Positions 4,547-11,806 of a stretch of DNA of 11,930 bases are shown here, piece after piece. The translations under genes were made by a program, and so were the position numbers. How positions within the stretch are numbered: the first letter of the stretch is position 1; each line of letters opens with the position of its first letter. A model generated the notes under the pieces. It was given only the letters and a program-made list of their open reading frames with translations, did no database searches and was not told the DNA's origin. This stretch comes from DAOVFN01 sp964484305 (GTDB taxonomy: Archaea > Aenigmatarchaeota > Aenigmatarchaeia > QMZP01): contig CAZAEI010000028.1 in assembly GCA_964484305.1 (NCBI GenBank), positions 1-11,930 on the forward strand. The letters are read 5' to 3'.

Positions 4547-5860
4547 GCTCTTGTAGGCCATCCCCGGAAGGCCCCCCTTCTCCAAGGGCTCTCCTATGTA
4601 GTCACGCATATCTTTTTCGACGTATTGGGAGCCAATTTCTCCGTAAGCATGGACACCACGAATTTCCTTTTCCTTTCCTAGTGTTTCTTTTTGTTCTTGA
4701 GTATAGATAACAGCTAAACTTATCTCTTCAGATGGTTCAAATTCAATATCGGACGGGTAGCCAAGGCTAGTGAAAAATTCCCACAATAACCCCCCTTCCT
4801 TTGACAAAGCATAGAGTTTGCAGTTCCAGCTCCCAGCATAAACCCCCATCCTGGTCACTAAAATATGTGCTATTCTTTCCAGAGGACGTTTCCACAAGAG
4901 TTTGCCCTCACCATTTAGGCAATATATATGATGACCAAAGGATGAAAAGTAAATTCTATCCCCAAAGACAAAGCATGTGCCTACTACGTCATCTGTTCCA
5001 AACCTCCAAAGGAGATTCCCATTTAAATCAATGCAATACATGTTGTAATCAAAGGATCCGATATAAATTCTTCCATTTTTAACTACGGCATCACTTATAA
5101 TAGGTCCTTGCGTAGGATACTTCCACCCAAATTCTCCTTTCGTCGTAACGCAATATACATTTCTATCTGTGCATCCAAAGAAAAGCAATTCCCCGATAGC
5201 CGCTATTCCTGAATCGACATCACCTGGAACATAGTAATTCCAGATTATCCTTCCCTTGGGTGAAATCTTATGAATTCCCCCACGTGACCCTATGTAAATA
5301 TATCCTCTATGAGCCATCGGATGACTAACTATCTCATGCGTCAGAGATATCTTCCAGATTCCCTCCCCGTTTTTTGCAGAAACCGCATAAAGATTCTTAT
5401 CTTTTGATCCGAATATTACCATGTCGTCACAAATCAGCGGGGTGCATGCAATCTTATCACCTGTCCCAGATTTCCAGATAAGCCTTTTTCCGTCCAAAGA
5501 TATACAGTAGACATTTCCATCAAAACATGTAAATATCAATCTTTCTCTCCATATAGCTGCTGAGCTCCAGGCACTAACAATCCCGCCAGCCTTAAATCTC
5601 CATAATTCCTTTCCAGTTTTTTCATCAAGAGCATAGAAGTTATGATCATTGGCTCCAAAATATATAATCCCATTATGCTCTATTGGCCTTGAACCGATGC
5701 TTCCGCCAGTCTTAACGCCCCAGGGGGAGTCCCTTTCTTGGGACATTATTTGATGAATAAGATTAACCATCCTAAGCTCTGGGAATTGTGATATATCCAC
5801 CGATTGAACAACCTCAACCCTTCCAGCATCCAATTCGCTGTTTAAATCATACTTAACCAT
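4523..5860 (-). CDS. PQQ-type beta-propeller repeat protein (BamB-like)
   Basis: A 445-residue protein made mostly of about eight beta-propeller blades, residues ~50-370. Each blade resembles IIYFGANDHNFYALDEKTGKELW: a G-S/A-x-D motif, then YALD/YCI, then G-x-x-x-W. That is the PQQ/BamB-type repeat. There is no signal peptide or membrane helix, so it should be cytoplasmic and is not an actual outer-membrane assembly factor; it more likely binds a partner or ligand. After the propeller come an acidic linker (EFEPSEEISLAV) and a tail ending RKGVYRK. The DNA is clearly AT-richer than its neighbours from the start to about 4610, while the last ~30 codons look like the GC-rich host DNA. Its final 24 nt almost repeat those of the upstream gene. 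Start ATG 5860 has a TATA-like run (about 5888-5897) and a palindrome before it. Probably a recent acquisition. Confidence 0.85.
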   Translation of the reverse strand: MVKYDLNSELDAGRVEVVQSVDISQFPELRMVNLIHQIMSQERDSPWGVKTGGSIGSRPIEHNGIIYFGANDHNFYALDEKTGKELWRFKAGGIVSAWSSAAIWRERLIFTCFDGNVYCISLDGKRLIWKSGTGDKIACTPLICDDMVIFGSKDKNLYAVSAKNGEGIWKISLTHEIVSHPMAHRGYIYIGSRGGIHKISPKGRIIWNYYVPGDVDSGIAAIGELLFFGCTDRNVYCVTTKGEFGWKYPTQGPIISDAVVKNGRIYIGSFDYNMYCIDLNGNLLWRFGTDDVVGTCFVFGDRIYFSSFGHHIYCLNGEGKLLWKRPLERIAHILVTRMGVYAGSWNCKLYALSKEGGLLWEFFTSLGYPSDIEFEPSEEISLAVIYTQEQKETLGKEKEIRGVHAYGEIGSQYVEKDMRDYIGEPLEKGGLPGMAYKSRKGVYRK

Positions 5861-5874
5861 ACTATCAGATTAGA

Positions 5875-5886
5875 ATTTGCGCAAAT
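5875..5886. promoter_or_regulatory. Palindrome, possible operator of the propeller gene
   Basis: ATTTGCGCAAAT is a perfect 12-bp palindrome 15-26 nt before the propeller ATG at 5860. It lies between the AT-rich TATA-like run (5888-5897) and the likely transcription start, where a bound dimeric repressor would block initiation. No regulator gene is nearby. Confidence 0.4.
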
Positions 5887-5898
5887 CTTAAAAAACCC

Positions 5899-5922
5899 CT
5901 ACTTCCTGTAGTCCCCCTTCCT
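5899..5922 (-). repeat. 24-nt direct repeat, copy B (3' end of endonuclease gene)
   Basis: Second copy of the repeat at 4523-4546, 1376 bp away, here forming the natural GC-rich end of the endonuclease gene (RKGDYRK, stop). Immediately beyond it the sequence turns AT-rich, marking one edge of the probable insertion. Confidence 0.85.
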
Positions 5923-6300
5923 ATTGTCACGGGCAGGCAGTCTGAACTCCCTGAACTCCACCCTGCCCCTCTCGACTAGACTCTTAATCTCCCGCTGCCT
6001 CTTTGTGAGGCCTGAGCCCGCTGCCTTGAATTCAACAAGAATGACCCTGTCCGGCTCGAACTGCACCCCATCTATCGGGGAGCCAATGAACCTGAAGTCC
6101 TGTTCATTATATGGGTAGCTCTCCAGAAAGGGTATGAACTGCTCGGTCATCCTGCCGTACTTGCTCGAGAGGCTCTTCTTCTGGAAGAGGGCCTCCTGGA
6201 GGTCGAGCCTGAGCCGCTCATACCTGACCCAGAGCCTTTTATAGAGAAGCAGCACCAGGCCTGCAAACAGAATCATGGCCAACAGGACATATTCAAGCAT
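5899..6300 (-). CDS. Membrane-anchored Holliday junction resolvase-related endonuclease
   Basis: A 133-residue protein. Residues 3-20 (EYVLLAMILFAGLVLLLY) form a membrane anchor, ~25-45 a charged helix likely to be coiled coil, and ~47-115 a compact nuclease domain. The string FRFIGSPIDGVQF ... RVILVEFKA is characteristic of the endonucleases related to archaeal Holliday junction resolvases (PF10107-like). D77, E90 and K92 fit a PD-(D/E)xK active site, with E53 upstream. LTKRQREIKSLVERGRVEFREF is the usual closing helix and strand. The ATG at 6300 overlaps the stop of the VIT1-like gene by 8 nt (ATGCTTGA), a coupling arrangement; an in-frame TTG at 6327 would add nine residues and is less likely. 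It is the third gene of a minus-strand series. The C-terminal RKGDYRK is duplicated in the next gene. Confidence 0.82.
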   Translation of the reverse strand: MLEYVLLAMILFAGLVLLLYKRLWVRYERLRLDLQEALFQKKSLSSKYGRMTEQFIPFLESYPYNEQDFRFIGSPIDGVQFEPDRVILVEFKAAGSGLTKRQREIKSLVERGRVEFREFRLPARDNRKGDYRK

Positions 6301-6796
6301 AGGCCACACCGAGCAGGTCCCTGACAAACATGCCTATCAGCGAGGAAATCCCTATAACCACCAGGGCCATTACAATGTATTCAAGCATTATCATACCCGT
6401 CTTTCTGTTACCCTTTCCGAGCTTCTTTCCCACAAAGAACCCGGTTCCGAGTATCATGGTAAGGCCAAGGACCATGCTTGCCAGGGAGGCTGCATAGAGC
6501 CCCATGAATGCATGCGGCAGGACCAGAATCAGGGTAACTGCAAGGGTCGAGAGAAACGCCATGATAGTGGACATCATGACCTCCCTTTGGCTGTGCTCAC
6601 CTTCGGTCTCCTGGCTCACGTGGATGCCTGCGGCATTGGCAAGGGAGTCTGCCATGCCTGCTATCAGCATGCCTGCTATCACCACGGTCCTGTCACCCAG
6701 GACATAGAGACCGGCCAGCACCCCCAGGACAGTGATAACACCGTCCATGACACCAAATGTCAGGCCCTGGGCACCGATAATCCTCCTGAAGAGCAT
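6293..6796 (-). CDS. VIT1/CCC1-like membrane transporter family protein
   Basis: A 167-residue polytopic membrane protein. LTFGVMDGVITVLGVLAGL and VIAGMLIAGMADSLANAAGIHVSQETE are the two hallmark stretches of the VIT1/CCC1 (DUF125) family of iron/manganese transporters, in TM1 and TM2 with the metal-site D and E residues. A hydrophilic linker (EGEHSQREVMM) follows, then three more helices (about 77-95, 98-118, 134-157). Length is short for plant or yeast members but normal for compact archaeal relatives. By family it would move divalent metal across the membrane; substrate cannot be read from sequence. It follows the GTPase gene by 34 nt. That gap holds an AT run (about 6818-6826) that might act as an internal promoter, and the 3' end overlaps the endonuclease gene. 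Confidence 0.85.
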   Translation of the reverse strand: MLFRRIIGAQGLTFGVMDGVITVLGVLAGLYVLGDRTVVIAGMLIAGMADSLANAAGIHVSQETEGEHSQREVMMSTIMAFLSTLAVTLILVLPHAFMGLYAASLASMVLGLTMILGTGFFVGKKLGKGNRKTGMIMLEYIVMALVVIGISSLIGMFVRDLLGVAYA

Positions 6797-6830
6797 GCTT
6801 TATATTGAGGGGCCATGTTAAAAACCCTTT

Positions 6831-7997
6831 CTATTCTGTGTGGATTTCCACGACATCCCTGTCCTTTAAGATGTAGTCAAGGCCGAGCCTCTGGCCAGGG
6901 AACCTGCTGGAGCCCCACACCCTGGCAGACCTCGCCCTGCCCCAGGACCTGTGAATCTTCCCGGCAACATCCCTGATGCTTGAGCCCTTCCTGACGATAA
7001 TGGGCTCCTTCATATCAGGCTGCCTGCCCGGCCTCTTCATGAATATCCTCATCAGGCCCAGTTTCCTCCAGACAGCCTCCCTGAAGTCTTCAACTCCGGT
7101 TCCATGCTCGGCAGAGATGAGTACGCAGTCACCGCATCCCTCCCTCAGCCATTTCAGGCCTGCCTCAGGGACCCTGTCCACCTTGTTGACCACCACCAGG
7201 CTGGGTATGTAGGTCCTGTTCCCCAGTATGCAGTCAGTGAGCTGCTCCATATCTATGTCCTGCCTTACCACCACCTCGGCATTGAATATCTTGAACTCAT
7301 GGAGGGCTTCCTTTACCATCTCCCTGGTGATTCTGGTGAGCCTCACAGCCGAGCCGATGTCAAGGCCCCCGCCAGAACGCTTGGTTATCCTCACATCTGG
7401 CCTCTCCTGGCCAAGCCTGAATCCGGCATCATGCAGCTCCCTCCTTATTGTGTCCAGATGCTCTGGCCTGCCTGTGCCCGTCAGGGTGCCTGTGCCCGTC
7501 AGGGTATCAGCATCCAGGATTATAACGACGAGGTCTGCATTTCTGACAACAGAAAGAACCTCGCGCCCACGGCCCTTTCCCCGGGATGCACCCTTCACGA
7601 CCCCGGGTATGTCCAGGACATGAACCCTGGCCCCATGCAGCTCCATCATACCTGGAACTATGTTTAGCGTGGTGAAATCATATTCCCCGACCCTGGATTC
7701 AGCGTTGCTTATCTGGTTGAGCAGGGTGGATTTCCCTACAGAGGGAAACCCGACAAGGACAATCGTGGCATCGCCCTCCTTCTTTATCCCATACCCCAGG
7801 CCCGCAGACCTCATGCCGGCCCTCTGGCGCTGCTCCCTTAGCCTGGCCAGCCTGGCCTTGAGCCTTCCTATATGGGCCTGGGTGGCCTTGTTATATTTAG
7901 TCCTGGCCAGCTCCTCCTCTATCTCTCCTATCTCCCTGGAGATGCCGGATTCCCTCCCCTTCTTGGGGGATTCCATCTTGCCGGAACTTTGCTTCAT
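6831..7997 (-). CDS. DRG/Obg-family GTPase with C-terminal TGS domain
   Basis: A 388-residue translation-associated GTPase of the DRG family, conserved in archaea and eukaryotes and linked to ribosome function. An N-terminal basic helical region (EIGEIEEELARTKYNKATQAHIGRLKARLARLR, given here only as ~22-54) precedes G1 GFPSVGKS at 83-90. G3 is DIPGV, G4 is NKVD, and G5 is ISAEHGTG. The C-terminal ~75 residues (PIIVRKGSSIRDVAGKIH ... YILKDRDVVEIH) form the TGS domain. The ATG at 7997 is preferred because a TTG start at 8030 would lie inside the divergent promoter; ATG 7976 is a shorter option. A perfect tandem 18-nt duplication (7470-7505) adds TLTGTG twice in a surface loop after ILDAD. First gene of the minus-strand series toward VIT1. 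Confidence 0.9.
   Translation of the reverse strand: MKQSSGKMESPKKGRESGISREIGEIEEELARTKYNKATQAHIGRLKARLARLREQRQRAGMRSAGLGYGIKKEGDATIVLVGFPSVGKSTLLNQISNAESRVGEYDFTTLNIVPGMMELHGARVHVLDIPGVVKGASRGKGRGREVLSVVRNADLVVIILDADTLTGTGTLTGTGRPEHLDTIRRELHDAGFRLGQERPDVRITKRSGGGLDIGSAVRLTRITREMVKEALHEFKIFNAEVVVRQDIDMEQLTDCILGNRTYIPSLVVVNKVDRVPEAGLKWLREGCGDCVLISAEHGTGVEDFREAVWRKLGLMRIFMKRPGRQPDMKEPIIVRKGSSIRDVAGKIHRSWGRARSARVWGSSRFPGQRLGLDYILKDRDVVEIHTE
7470..7505. repeat. 18-nt tandem duplication inside the GTPase gene
   Basis: GCCTGTGCCCGTCAGGGT occurs twice head to tail with no mismatch, encoding TLTGTG-TLTGTG. It stays in frame and falls where DRG proteins normally have a short loop before the helix LDTIRRELHDAG. 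Confidence 0.9.
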
Positions 7998-8039
7998 GCT
8001 ACCAGTAATTATTATAGGATTTAAAAGCAATTATAATCC
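7998..8039. promoter_or_regulatory. Compact divergent promoter (GTPase / ksgA)
   Basis: Only 42 bp separate the two ATGs. The segment holds AATTATTATAGGATTTAAAA (8007-8026), which can serve as TATA element in both directions: TTTTAAATCC for the minus strand, about 20-30 nt from 7997, and ATTATTATA for the plus strand, about 21-33 nt from 8040. Neither gene has a clear ribosome-binding site, consistent with leaderless messages. Confidence 0.5.
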
Positions 8040-8825
8040 ATGGCTGGAAAAATCAGGCCTGACCTGAGCAGGGACCAGGCCTTCATGGTGAACCCCAGGG
8101 CCATCAGGTGGATTCTGGAACAGGCCAGCCTGAAGAAGACAGACACGGTCCTGGAAATCGGCGCGGGCACAGGCAACCTAACCCGGGAACTTGCAAAATC
8201 CGGGGCCAGAATCATTGCTGTGGAGAGGGACATCACCCTTGAGAGGGAACTGAGGAAAAACCTTCGGGGATTCCCCAGCACGGAAATCATTATCGGAAAC
8301 GCCCTCAATCTCCTCGATTCCCGGGGAATAAGATTCGACAAGGTCATCTCGAACATACCCTATGCCATATCCGAGCCCCTAATCCAGAGGCTGATATTCC
8401 ACGACTTCGGGTTGGCTGTCCTGACCCTGCCCAAGGGATTTGCCCACCGTCTTATAGCCGCGTCCTGGGAGAAGGAATATTCAAGGCTGTCTTTCACATT
8501 CCAGAGGTTCTTCATTGTAGAGGCCTGCCTTGACCTCCAGAGGGACTCCTTCAGGCCGAAGCCGAGGACAAACTCCGTTGTCCTGAAATTCCTGGCAAAG
8601 CCCAGGAATTCTGTCTCCTGCCAAATGCTTTTAAGGCCGGATATGAGGGTCAAGAACGCCCTCAGGGAGGCCCTCTGCTCGGCAAAGAAACACACAAAGA
8701 GCCAGGCAAGGATAACAATAAAAAGCTTGAATCTGAATAATTTACTGGAGAAAAGGGTCTCCGAATTAACGGTTAAAGACATCAATAGCATTGTAAGAAG
8801 GGCAGCAGAATTTCGTGAAGATTAA
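8040..8825 (+). CDS. ksgA: 16S rRNA adenine N6-dimethyltransferase
   Basis: A 261-residue KsgA/RsmA/Dim1 enzyme, which uses S-adenosylmethionine to dimethylate two adjacent adenines in the 3' terminal helix of small-subunit rRNA. Motif I LEIGAGTGNL is at 38-47. An acidic ribose-binding E follows in IIAVERD. Motif IV NIPY is at 105-108, and the conserved F-x-P-x-P appears as FRPKPRTNSVVL. The C-terminal ~70 residues form the usual small helical domain (MRVKNALREALCSAKK). The N-terminal S-Q-H-F-L element of the family is modified to SRDQAFM, and the helix after motif IV reads LTLPKGFAHRL in place of the more usual Q-K-E-F-A-x-R. Both are mild divergences that keep the fold. Length is normal. 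Start is the first ATG behind the divergent promoter. top6B follows 78 nt later with its own TATA box. Confidence 0.92.
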   Translation: MAGKIRPDLSRDQAFMVNPRAIRWILEQASLKKTDTVLEIGAGTGNLTRELAKSGARIIAVERDITLERELRKNLRGFPSTEIIIGNALNLLDSRGIRFDKVISNIPYAISEPLIQRLIFHDFGLAVLTLPKGFAHRLIAASWEKEYSRLSFTFQRFFIVEACLDLQRDSFRPKPRTNSVVLKFLAKPRNSVSCQMLLRPDMRVKNALREALCSAKKHTKSQARITIKSLNLNNLLEKRVSELTVKDINSIVRRAAEFRED

Positions 8826-8840
8826 TAAATCTCGGCTGCA

Positions 8841-8851
8841 AATATATAAAA
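8841..8851 (+). promoter_or_regulatory. TATA box of top6B-top6A
   Basis: AATATATAAAA lies in the ksgA-top6B gap and predicts transcription start near 8875. GGTGA at 8891-8895 follows, 8 nt before ATG 8904, and is a full-strength archaeal ribosome-binding site. It supports 8904 over the in-frame GTG at 8892. Confidence 0.6.
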
Positions 8852-8903
8852 TCAGTCTTGAGGGAAGTTTAAACCACCCTCTTCTGATAAGGTGAATCAG
8901 GGA

Positions 8904-10628
8904 ATGACAGATAATAGAAAGACTGCCGAGTCCATGGCGAACCAGGCAAGAGAGATAAGCATATCCGAGTTCTTTGAAAAGAATCGTCACCTGCTCGGAT
9001 ATGACAACAAGATCAAGGCACTCCTAACTATAGTCAAGGAGGGTGTGGACAACGCCTTGGATGCGACCGAGGAGGCCAGGATACTCCCTGACATCTATAT
9101 CAAGGTAGAGGAAATCAGAAAGGAGAAGTACAAGGTAGTGATCAAGGACAACGGCCCGGGCATAGTCAAGAAGCAGATACCCAGGATATTCGGGAGCCTC
9201 CTGTACGGCAGCAAGTTCCACAGGATGCGCCAGAGCCGGGGACAGCAGGGCATAGGGGTGTCCGGGGCTGTCCTGTACTCCCAGCTTACCACAGGCGAGC
9301 CCACCAAGGTAATATCCTCCACAGGCGACGGCAAGACACACAAGTACGAAATCAAGATAGATGTCAAGGTCAACCAGCCCAAGATACTCAGGGATGAGGT
9401 TGTCGAGGACGGTGACAACAAGTGGCACGGGGTCCAGATAACATTCATTGCCGAGGGCATATACAGGGAGCACAAGCAGTCCGCAATGGAATACATCAAG
9501 CAGGTCGCGATATCCAATCCCTATGCCAACATAGTCTTTGACACCCCCAACGGCAGGGTGGAGTTCGCCAGGGGCATTGAGAAGCTCCCGGAGGAGCCCA
9601 AGGAAATCAAGCCGCACCTCTACGGGATCGAGGTGGGAATCCTCACCAGGATGCTCCATGAGACCAAGGCCAGGACCCTTCTGACATTCTTGACCTCAGA
9701 GTTCTCCAGGGTGGGCCGCCTCTCGGCCGTGCAGATAATAAAGAAGGCAGGAATAACCAGGGAGAATCCCCAGACAGGTAAGGAGGAACCCGAGTTCAAT
9801 ATCTCTCCCAAGAAGGTAGACCACAATATGAGGGTTGCCCTGGTGGACGCGATTAAGGAGGTCAAGCTCAGCAGGCCGCCCACTGACTGCCTCTCTCCCC
9901 TGGGGGCCGAGGCTGTGGAGTCAGGGCTGAAAAAGGAGCTCAATCCCGAGTTCACAGCCACCCTGACCAGGCCCCCTGAAGTCTACAGGGGCTGGCCCTT
10001 TGAGATTGAGGTAGGCATAGCCTATGGTGGCTCGATAACAGAGTCCAGCATCATGCGGTTCGCGAACAGGGTCCCCCTGCTCTACCAGTCCGGGGACTGC
10101 GCCATTACCAAGGCAGTGGGCCAGGTGGACTGGAAGCGCTACGGCCTCCAGGGGGACAGGATGCCCGAGGGTCCTGTAATCGTATTCGTGCACTTTGCCT
10201 CGGTCTGGGTTCCCTTCACGTCAGAATCCAAGGAGGCCATAGCCAACTACCCGATTATAATCAAGGAGACAAAGCTCGCCCTCCAGGACTGCGCCAGGAA
10301 GCTCTCGCTCTACCTCTCCGGGGTGAGGAGGGCAGCAGCCATCCAGGAGAGGAAGCTGATATTCGAGAGGTATGCCGGAGAGACTGCCCAGGCCATCCAG
10401 GAGCTAACTGGCGAGAAGAAGAAGGCTGTGGAGGAGATGATAATCAAGCTTGTGGAGAAGAGATGGGGGGAGATAGTAAAGGAGATGGGCGAGGAAGAGC
10501 CAGAGGAGCTCTCTGGCGAGGGCGAGGAAGCCCCGCCACCGGAAGAGAATGAAAAGGAAGAAGGTGAAGAGAATGGAGAAGGAAGCGGAGAAGGAGACAC
10601 AGAAGAAGATAGTGAATCTGGGAAGTGA
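8904..10628 (+). CDS. top6B: DNA topoisomerase VI subunit B
   Basis: A 574-residue ATPase subunit of topoisomerase VI, the type IIB enzyme that passes one DNA duplex through another together with subunit A. The GHKL/Bergerat fold occupies ~15-220. Its N box is VKEGVDNALDA (catalytic E46, Mg-binding N50), its G1 box is KDNGPGI (D82) and its G2 is SRGQQGIGVSGA (~111-122). The H2TH domain follows (~225-305, SRVGRLSAVQIIKKAGI). The transducer domain carries the switch-lysine region VDWKRYGL (W410-K411). A linker helix then leads to an acidic, low-complexity tail of about 45 residues (GEEEPEELSGEGEEAPPP onward). The tail is dispensable by family standards and overlaps the start of top6A. Start chosen by GGTGA spacing; GTG 8892 would add four residues. 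Confidence 0.95.
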   Translation: MTDNRKTAESMANQAREISISEFFEKNRHLLGYDNKIKALLTIVKEGVDNALDATEEARILPDIYIKVEEIRKEKYKVVIKDNGPGIVKKQIPRIFGSLLYGSKFHRMRQSRGQQGIGVSGAVLYSQLTTGEPTKVISSTGDGKTHKYEIKIDVKVNQPKILRDEVVEDGDNKWHGVQITFIAEGIYREHKQSAMEYIKQVAISNPYANIVFDTPNGRVEFARGIEKLPEEPKEIKPHLYGIEVGILTRMLHETKARTLLTFLTSEFSRVGRLSAVQIIKKAGITRENPQTGKEEPEFNISPKKVDHNMRVALVDAIKEVKLSRPPTDCLSPLGAEAVESGLKKELNPEFTATLTRPPEVYRGWPFEIEVGIAYGGSITESSIMRFANRVPLLYQSGDCAITKAVGQVDWKRYGLQGDRMPEGPVIVFVHFASVWVPFTSESKEAIANYPIIIKETKLALQDCARKLSLYLSGVRRAAAIQERKLIFERYAGETAQAIQELTGEKKKAVEEMIIKLVEKRWGEIVKEMGEEEPEELSGEGEEAPPPEENEKEEGEENGEGSGEGDTEEDSESGK

Positions 10629-11670
10629 GGTGCTCGGCCACCTGAAGAAGGTCAAGAACCCGGACATAAACCTTCCAATCAGGGCACTCTCCAACATCTA
10701 CTTTGACGAGAAGCACAAGCTTATCAGGCTCGGGAATAAGGTCAGCCACAGGACCTACCTCAATGTGGCGCACACCAGGAAGTTCATGCAGACCCTTATG
10801 GTTGCGGCAGAGTGCAAGAAGATTATCGACCAGAAGGTCACCATCTCAATCAGGGATTTGTACTATGCCCTCAAGAGGACAATACCAGACAGCAAGGAGA
10901 ACACGTTCGATGATCAAGGTGAGTCGGATCCGATTATCGAGGACATCGAGGTTGCTCTGAACACCCTGAGGGAGAAGCTTCACCTCAAGGCCGACAGGAA
11001 GGGCTACCTTGCAGGGCCCCTCACAATCAAGGACTCTGGAGACACCATAGACGCCAGCAGGATGGGCTCGTCCGGGTGGGGCATCCCCAGCAATGTGGAG
11101 CCAGAGAAGATAGAGCTCGATAACCGCGGGGCCGAGTATGTGCTTGTGATAGAGAAGGATGCTGTCTGGCAGAGGCTCAATGAGGACAAATTCTGGAAGA
11201 AGCATAACTGCATCATAATAACTGGCAAGGGACAGCCCGACAGGGGTACAAGGAGACTTATAAATAGACTGCACAACGAGTTCAAGCTCCCTGTTTATGT
11301 ACTTACTGATAGCGATTTCTGGGGCTACTATATATACTCTGTTATAAAACAAGGCTCAATAAATCTATCTTTCCTTTCGGATAGATTAGGGACACCGGCC
11401 GCAAAATTCATCGGACTGACAACAAAGGATGTTCAAAAATTTAACATCCCAAAAAATGTTACGATAAAGCTGAACAAGGGAGATATCAAGAGGGGAAATG
11501 AACTCTTGAAATATGTTTGGTTCAAACCAAAGGAATGGCAAGAAGAAATCAGGAACATGCTCAGGCTTGACTACAAACTGGAACTTGAGGCTCTTACTTC
11601 CAAGGGAGTAAAGTTTATCTCCGAGAAGTATTTACCCCAGAAGATCGCAGAGAAGGACTTCCTGCCCTAA
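10573..11670 (+). CDS. top6A: DNA topoisomerase VI subunit A (Spo11 homologue)
   Basis: A 365-residue cleaving subunit of topoisomerase VI, related to the meiotic break protein Spo11. The winged-helix part carries the catalytic tyrosine in SIRDLYYALKRTI (second Tyr, Y98). The Toprim domain shows YVLVIEKDAVWQRL (E194) and LTDSDFWGYYIYSVIK (D246, D248), the Mg2+-binding set. The usual D-x-D-P has F in place of P. The start at 10573 is preferred because GGTGA at 10562-10566 is ideally spaced and the length matches the family. ATG 10549 (8 residues longer) and GTG 10612 are alternatives. The gene overlaps top6B by 56 nt in another frame. From about 11255 to the stop, codon use turns AT-rich although the protein stays normal, suggesting a mosaic origin. 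Confidence 0.95.
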   Translation: MEKEAEKETQKKIVNLGSEVLGHLKKVKNPDINLPIRALSNIYFDEKHKLIRLGNKVSHRTYLNVAHTRKFMQTLMVAAECKKIIDQKVTISIRDLYYALKRTIPDSKENTFDDQGESDPIIEDIEVALNTLREKLHLKADRKGYLAGPLTIKDSGDTIDASRMGSSGWGIPSNVEPEKIELDNRGAEYVLVIEKDAVWQRLNEDKFWKKHNCIIITGKGQPDRGTRRLINRLHNEFKLPVYVLTDSDFWGYYIYSVIKQGSINLSFLSDRLGTPAAKFIGLTTKDVQKFNIPKNVTIKLNKGDIKRGNELLKYVWFKPKEWQEEIRNMLRLDYKLELEALTSKGVKFISEKYLPQKIAEKDFLP

Positions 11671-11769
11671 TCGGCTTACGAGAGGCTTCCGTGCCTTCGG
11701 CACGTCTCGCCAGCATAGCTGACGATTCCGACTTATGCAAGCCGATACCCTCCGGGGCACAAGTAAGCA
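11670..11769 (+). repeat. Hairpin-bearing repeat, copy 1
   Basis: ATCGGCTT (11670-11677) pairs with AAGCCGAT (11739-11746). Inside are GTGCC-TTC-GGCAC (about 11691-11703), extended by CGAGA with TCTCG across a 7-nt bulge, and CAGC-ATA-GCTG. After the outer stem come ACCCTCCGGGGCA and CAAGTAAGCA. It directly abuts the top6A stop codon, so it may act in 3' end formation of that mRNA or be a small transposable repeat. Confidence 0.6.
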
Positions 11770-11806
11770 ACATGCAAAATCTACAAAGGCATTCTGGTAA
11801 CGTTTA

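Noticed and set aside
9024..9659. Long minus-strand frame opposite top6B
   Set aside because: Antisense shadow of the highly conserved ATPase domain; GC-rich coding DNA often leaves such frames open.
10310..10773. Several minus-strand frames rich in Ser/Leu opposite the top6B tail
   Set aside because: They are the complement of the purine-rich Glu/Lys-coding tract and have no independent support.
11670..11757. tRNA or H/ACA guide RNA in the repeat after top6A
   Set aside because: The 8-bp outer stem resembles an acceptor, and an ACA follows the hairpin, but there is no T-loop or anticodon arm. Copy 2 has ATA instead of ACA and there is no clear K-turn.
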